From: a virus
Direction: 5' to 3' (one strand)
Length of the DNA stretch: 32,847 nucleotides
IMG/VR virus record: IMGVR_UViG_3300045611_000098
Span: 1 to 32,847 of that record
Part shown: in pieces, positions 29,003 through 32,847 of the stretch
How positions within the stretch are numbered: the stretch's first letter is position 1
Layout: each line of letters opens with the position of its first letter
The notes under the pieces: model-generated
What the model was told of the DNA's origin: nothing
Database searches by the model: none
The model's input: the letters and a program-made list of their open reading frames with translations, nothing else
Translations under genes and position numbers: made by a program

Positions 29003-30756
29003 GCCTTCAGGAATTGCGGCGGTTGCCCTACTGTCGGCCCTCGCCGATCCTGAGCACGGTCACATGGGCGACTGAGTTGGTCTATCTGGCTCCGCCGTTT
29101 CCGACCAGCGAGCCGGGGCCGTGGAGGGTTGAGCATGTGGCCGCGTTCGCCCGACCGGGCGGACCGATTGAAGCTCTGGATGATCCGGCCTGTGAGACCG
29201 TCGTGATGGTGAAGGGGTCGCAGACCGGATGGACAACAACGAGCTTGTGTTACCTGGCGAAGGAAATGACCGTTGACCCGTCCAGCGCGATGGTCGTGAT
29301 GAACTCGTCAAGCGATGCCCGTGAGAAGTCAACGGAGAGTTGGTTGCCGCTCTGGGAGGGGTCGCCGGGGCTTCAGAAATTCCTGCCGATCAATCGACGG
29401 CGCGACTGGACAAAGCTGCATCAGAGGATCGGGGGCGGGACCGTGTTCTGGATTGGCGCGAACTCGCCGGGCAAGCTTGGAGGCAAACCGATCCGGCGGT
29501 TGATCCTGGACGAAGTGGAAAAGTACCCACAGCAATCGAAGGGCGAGGCCGGCGCCGCCGCGCTTGCGCGACAGCGCACAAAGGCATTCCGCAAAAAGGG
29601 CCTGGCGAAAATCATCGAGGGCAGCACGCCGACCGATGATCAAGGCGAAATCTGGTTGCAATGGCTGAACGGAGACCAACGGAAATTGTCAGTGCCATGT
29701 TGGTCGTGCGGCGCGGAACAGATTATGACATGGAGCCAGTTCCGGGTTGACATGAAGCTCGCACAGACAAATCCCAGTGGCGCGTGCCTAGGGGCGCACT
29801 ATGAATGTGCGGCGTGCCGGGTTCCCTGGACGGACGCGCAGCGGTGGGGGGCGGTAGATCGGGGGACATGGCGGGCAACGTCTCAGGCTAAAGACCCGAA
29901 GATGCGGAGCTTTCACTGCCCATCATGGTTGTCGAAATTCGTCACGCACTCTTATCTGGCCGCCCAGTGGATCAAGGCGCAGGAAAGCAAAAGCGCGTTG
30001 CAGGATTTCATCAATGCGGAATGCGGCGAGCCGTATGTGCATTACGAAAATCTGCTGCGCTCATCCGTGTTCGCCGAACTGGAAGGACACTATGACGGGG
30101 GGCAATGCTTCGCCGATGTCGAACCGTACAGATCAGAGTACGCTGAAACGGAGCGTTGCGTCTTCGGAGGGGCGGATGTCCAGAAGGGTTATCTTGTGGC
30201 CGTGTTCAGGCAGTTCATTCAGGGGGGCGATAGCGCCTTGATCTGGGCGGGCGACGTGTCGAGTTTCGCGGCGCTGGATGAACTCGCGGCCAAGTTCGAT
30301 GCGCGGTTCATCTTGGTCGATCAACGTTACCGGACAAGCGAGGTCCAAGAATGGTGCGCCACGCACACGGGATATGTTCCGTGTCTAGGTGTTGGACGGC
30401 GCGGGCGGTCCCTCTTTGCGGTCAATCATTTCGATCTGAACGAGGGTCGCGCCCGAAGCGAGCGGACAGGTGTGGCGCGTATCATCGAAATCCTGGAACA
30501 CGATCCCGACATGCTAAAAGACATGCTGGCCCGCCTGATCCAGAAGGGCGAAGGGGCGCGCCGTTGGCTCGTGCCGCGAGGGCAATCAGCGGACAGGGCC
30601 TATTGCGACCAGATGACCGCCGAACGGAACGTCAACGGCCGTTGGATCAATCCGACACACCGACCAAATCACTATTGGGACGCCGAGTGTCTGGCACTTC
30701 TGGCGGCCAAGCGGTACGGGGTATTTCAGGAAATCGGCGAAGAAACGTCCACATGA
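28999..30756 (+). CDS. Terminase large subunit (lambda GpA family)
   Basis: Protein of 585 aa. ATPase domain: Walker A-like KGSQTGWTT (72-80), Walker B LILDEVEKYP (Asp171, Glu172), coupling segment IIEGSTPTD. A zinc site typical of GpA follows (CWSC at 234-237, CAAC at 270-273), then the RNase H-like nuclease domain with FGGADVQKG and later FILVDQRYR and YWDAECLALLAA. It cuts and pumps DNA into the prohead. Lambda-type GpA often makes cos ends, so a cos site near 28600 or elsewhere is possible, though none was identified. Confidence 0.92.
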   Translation: MSLQELRRLPYCRPSPILSTVTWATELVYLAPPFPTSEPGPWRVEHVAAFARPGGPIEALDDPACETVVMVKGSQTGWTTTSLCYLAKEMTVDPSSAMVVMNSSSDAREKSTESWLPLWEGSPGLQKFLPINRRRDWTKLHQRIGGGTVFWIGANSPGKLGGKPIRRLILDEVEKYPQQSKGEAGAAALARQRTKAFRKKGLAKIIEGSTPTDDQGEIWLQWLNGDQRKLSVPCWSCGAEQIMTWSQFRVDMKLAQTNPSGACLGAHYECAACRVPWTDAQRWGAVDRGTWRATSQAKDPKMRSFHCPSWLSKFVTHSYLAAQWIKAQESKSALQDFINAECGEPYVHYENLLRSSVFAELEGHYDGGQCFADVEPYRSEYAETERCVFGGADVQKGYLVAVFRQFIQGGDSALIWAGDVSSFAALDELAAKFDARFILVDQRYRTSEVQEWCATHTGYVPCLGVGRRGRSLFAVNHFDLNEGRARSERTGVARIIEILEHDPDMLKDMLARLIQKGEGARRWLVPRGQSADRAYCDQMTAERNVNGRWINPTHRPNHYWDAECLALLAAKRYGVFQEIGEETST

Positions 30757-30910
30757 TTTTCGCCATTTGCGCTTGACATTTCCCGCGGAATCTCAAAGGA
30801 TTTCTTCAACCAAAGATGGGGTCGCGCCTAGCTAGCGCGATCCGACGTAAGTCAAGAGCCGTGTGGGGCCACATCTCCGCACGGCTCTTTTTCTTTGGCG
30901 CGGGGAATGT
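30757..30910 (+). promoter_or_regulatory. Promoter-hairpin-terminator interval between terminase and connector
   Basis: TTGACA (30773-30778), 17-base spacer, AAGGAT (30796-30801) as a promoter candidate. A hairpin GGGTCGCGC-7-GCGCGATCC (30819-30843) and a U-tailed terminator hairpin follow. CCAAAGA (30810-30816) can also pair with TCTTTGG (30892-30898), enclosing both. The layout could yield a short RNA of about 85-100 nt, or insulate terminase from head genes. Confidence 0.45.
30854..30894 (+). terminator. Intrinsic terminator
   Basis: AAGAGCCGTG (30854-30863) with CACGGCTCTT (30880-30889), extendable by UGG/CCG to 13 pairs, followed by TTTTTCTTT. Strong rho-independent form on the + strand. 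An unusual place inside the packaging/head operon. Confidence 0.75.
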
Positions 30911-31222
30911 ATGTCGAACTTGTCTGATCTCAAGGCCGCGCTGATCACGGCGGCGGCCAGCCTCACCGATACCGTTGACCGGCTGGAAGTCCTGAGTGAT
31001 ATTGATGAATGGTATCTATGCCGGACGGCACTCTCGGCATTGACCGCGACGGACATTCAGGCGTACTCGATAGCGGGCCGGTCAATCACACGAGCGCAGA
31101 TTCCGCAACTGCGTGACCGCGAGGGTGAAATCTACGAACGCATCAAATCACGGCTCTATCTCCGGGGGATCGGCTATATCGACTTCCGCTCTCCCATAGA
31201 TGAGGGGTCTGTCACGCCATGA
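30911..31222 (+). CDS. gpW-like head-tail connector
   Basis: Protein of 103 aa. ATG 30911 after GGGGAATGT. The segment IQAYSIAGRSITRAQIPQLR then EGEIYERIKSRLYLRG is the characteristic pattern of gpW/Gp10-type small connectors between terminase and portal (Y-S-I-x-G-R-S-x-T-x-A). It probably plugs the portal after packaging. Overlaps the portal start (ATGA). Confidence 0.75.
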   Translation: MSNLSDLKAALITAAASLTDTVDRLEVLSDIDEWYLCRTALSALTATDIQAYSIAGRSITRAQIPQLRDREGEIYERIKSRLYLRGIGYIDFRSPIDEGSVTP

Positions 31223-32691
31223 CTCTGCGCGGGAAAATCGGCAATGCGATGCGGTCGCTGGGTGAGCGTTTGGCCCTGGGCTACGATGCGGGCGATTCGA
31301 TTCGATTCCGGCGTGACCTTGGCTGGGACCGGGCAACGCCGCGTGACGAAGACTCGCTAACGAGTCGAGACCTAACGCTTGAGACGATCCGGCTCAAGGC
31401 CGCTGATATGAGGCGCAACGATGCGGTCATTGCGGGCCTGTGCGACCGACTCGCCTCGCACGTCGTGGGGACGGGGATATTGCCGCAAGCGAAAACGTCT
31501 GACCGGAATTGGAACAAACAGGCAGAAGCTTGGTGGTCGGAGTGGAGCAAGGTCTGTGATGTCCGGCAGCGAGTGAATCTATGGGCATTGTGCTGGCAGG
31601 CTGTGTCGTTGCGGCCCACGCACGGGGGACTGTACCTTGAATTGCTGGAAAATGGTCAAGTGCGTCCCATCGAGTGCGAGCGCATTCGCGTCCCCACGGA
31701 GCCAGAGAAGGCCAAGGCGTTTCCGTTCGGCGTCAAACTGGATCGCGGCACGGGAATCGTTTTGGGCTATTGGGTGCACGGGCGCGATGAGAACGGGACT
31801 TTCTGGGGCGAGCACCAGGAAGGATTTGTGCCGCGAGAGAACATGGTGCCCGTGATCCGTCCCGCGTGGCGACCAGACCAGGTGCGGGAAATTCCTGATC
31901 TGGCACCAGTCGTGCCAGTCATGCAGGACGTGCATGACATGTCCTTGTACACGCTGAACACGGCGAAAGCGCAGTCGATGGTAATTGGCGTGTTGCAAAA
32001 GATGGGCGGCGCTGGACTCAACGCGCTACCACGCGGCAGCACGACGCAGACTGTCGGCGCTCGGCAGACCTATAAAATGGATTGGGGACAAATTTATGAG
32101 ACGCGGCCTGGCGAGGGGCTGGACCTGAAAGCATCGCCGGTCCCTGGCGCGACTCACATTCCCTACATGAAACTCAACTTGATGCTTGCCTCCGCCGCGC
32201 TCGATTTGCCCTATGAGTTCTTCACGCTCGATTTTTCGTCTGCGGATTTTTCGCGGATGAAAGCAGTCTTGCTGCTCACCAACCGCACAATGCGGAACTG
32301 GCAGCGTTGGCTCATTGATACGATGTTGCAACGGTTGTGGAACTGGCGCATCGCCAAGGCCATCAAGCACGGGGATTTGCCGCCGGCGCCGACCGAGCGG
32401 CGCAATGGGTTTGCGGTTAGCGAGTGGTATAAGGTTGACTGGCAGGCCCCGGAAGAGCCGTGGGTAGATCGCCAGGAAGCGAATCAGGCCGATATGCTTG
32501 AATGGCAACTCGGTCTTGTACCGCTTTCCGCTTCGGCCAAACGACGTGGGCGCGACCTTGAGGAATCGCTGAGAGAGAAAGCCGCGAACCTGCAACTGGC
32601 AATGGACATCGAAAAGGAAATGGGCCTTGCGGAAGGCACATTGATCAAGGCGCAGATTCCCGGACAGACGGAGACCAAACCGGATGCCTAA
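31219..32691 (+). CDS. Portal protein (lambda GpB family)
   Basis: Protein of 490 aa. The N-terminus has LTSRDLTLETIRLKAADMRRND then AGLCDRLASHVVGTGI. The central part has GTGIVLGYWVH and VPRENMVPVIRPAWRPDQVREI then DLAPV. The C-terminal domain has YMKLNLMLASAALDLPYEFF and DFSSADFSRMKAVLL followed by TNRTMRNWQRWLID; together these are typical of GpB portals. Twelve copies form the DNA channel at one capsid vertex. Length agrees with the family (about 500). It is followed in the circle by a small gene and the protease, as in lambda. Confidence 0.92.
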   Translation: MTLRGKIGNAMRSLGERLALGYDAGDSIRFRRDLGWDRATPRDEDSLTSRDLTLETIRLKAADMRRNDAVIAGLCDRLASHVVGTGILPQAKTSDRNWNKQAEAWWSEWSKVCDVRQRVNLWALCWQAVSLRPTHGGLYLELLENGQVRPIECERIRVPTEPEKAKAFPFGVKLDRGTGIVLGYWVHGRDENGTFWGEHQEGFVPRENMVPVIRPAWRPDQVREIPDLAPVVPVMQDVHDMSLYTLNTAKAQSMVIGVLQKMGGAGLNALPRGSTTQTVGARQTYKMDWGQIYETRPGEGLDLKASPVPGATHIPYMKLNLMLASAALDLPYEFFTLDFSSADFSRMKAVLLLTNRTMRNWQRWLIDTMLQRLWNWRIAKAIKHGDLPPAPTERRNGFAVSEWYKVDWQAPEEPWVDRQEANQADMLEWQLGLVPLSASAKRRGRDLEESLREKAANLQLAMDIEKEMGLAEGTLIKAQIPGQTETKPDA

Positions 32692-32847
32692 CGTCAACAG
32701 AGCGGCCCCTGCTGGCAAGACGCACACCCAGAGTATGCGTTTTCTGAAAGACGAAGGCTGGACAAAGGACAAGTCGAAAACATGGGTCAAGGAACATGAC
32801 GGATACACGGACGGATATGACGAGAGCGAGAATGAACACCGCTGGCG
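32684..32847 (+). CDS. Small protein cut by the window end (continues at bases 1-19)
   Basis: ATG 32684 overlaps the portal stop by eight bases and opens 54 codons to the window end. It contains MRFLKDEGWTKDKSKTWVKE then EHRW, a short W-x-x-x-x-A-x-x-W-x-x-x-H pattern common in small phage proteins or at the start of prohead proteases. Joined to base 1, the frame reads on for six residues (RANESV) and stops at 17-19, giving a 60-residue protein. That continuity is the main evidence that the window is circular. Role unknown. Confidence 0.6.
   Translation, partial: MPNVNRAAPAGKTHTQSMRFLKDEGWTKDKSKTWVKEHDGYTDGYDESENEHRW

Overview
The window looks like the complete genome of a tailed double-stranded DNA phage (Caudoviricetes, probably a siphovirus with a lambda-like head module), opened at an arbitrary point. 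Almost every gene lies on the + strand in tightly packed, overlapping operons, often with ATGA or GTGA junctions. The reading frame running off the right end (from 32684) continues without a break into bases 1-19, where it stops over the start of the S49 protease. Portal, this small gene, protease, decoration-position protein, scaffold and capsid then fall in canonical lambda order. The 32847 bases therefore probably form a circle, or a circularly permuted or terminally redundant molecule. I see no integrase, CI-like repressor, DNA polymerase or tRNA.

Layout. Packaging and head: small terminase (28619), GpA-type large terminase (28999), gpW-like connector (30911), GpB-type portal (31219), S49 protease (12), scaffold (1181), capsid (1658). 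Neck and tail: 2581-8825, with two tandem tail-tube-like paralogs, a chaperone-position gene and a short tape measure. Tail tip and fibre: two large proteins (8825 and 10685). Lysis: three small membrane proteins and a permuted-papain hydrolase (13808-15108). A 360-base repeat-rich non-coding region (15109-15467) separates the late and early halves and looks like an iteron or operator region. The early half (15468-28608) holds many small unknowns and an SSB-like protein. It also holds a PD-(D/E)XK nuclease with a possible Fe-S cluster, a replication initiator, a beta-class DNA methyltransferase, a Gp37/Gp68 family protein, a ParB-methyltransferase fusion, two further PD-(D/E)XK nucleases and a protein made of twelve 15-residue repeats.

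The most unusual content is non-coding. (1) A tract of about 577 bases (16964-17540) is built almost wholly of 5-base units GG-Y-N-N with interspersed 4-base GGCA units. (2) Three elements (18690-18860, 20671-20862, 24303-24422) each have a TTGACA promoter-like site followed by sequence that can fold into the same pseudoknot topology, with the 3' strands of the two crossing helices nearly touching. Two of them end at the ribosome binding site of a gene (replication initiator; ParB-methyltransferase). (3) An antisense HNH endonuclease gene, the only convincing minus-strand gene, is embedded in a methyltransferase frame that stays open across it. (4) Four genes in the virion block begin with Sec-type signal peptides, which is odd for structural proteins.

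The host cannot be named from sequence. The Thr/Asn-rich tail proteins remind me of phages and proteins of the Verrucomicrobiota/Kiritimatiellota/Lentisphaerota group, but that is a weak impression. All fold and family assignments are by eye from motifs and gene order; no database search was run.
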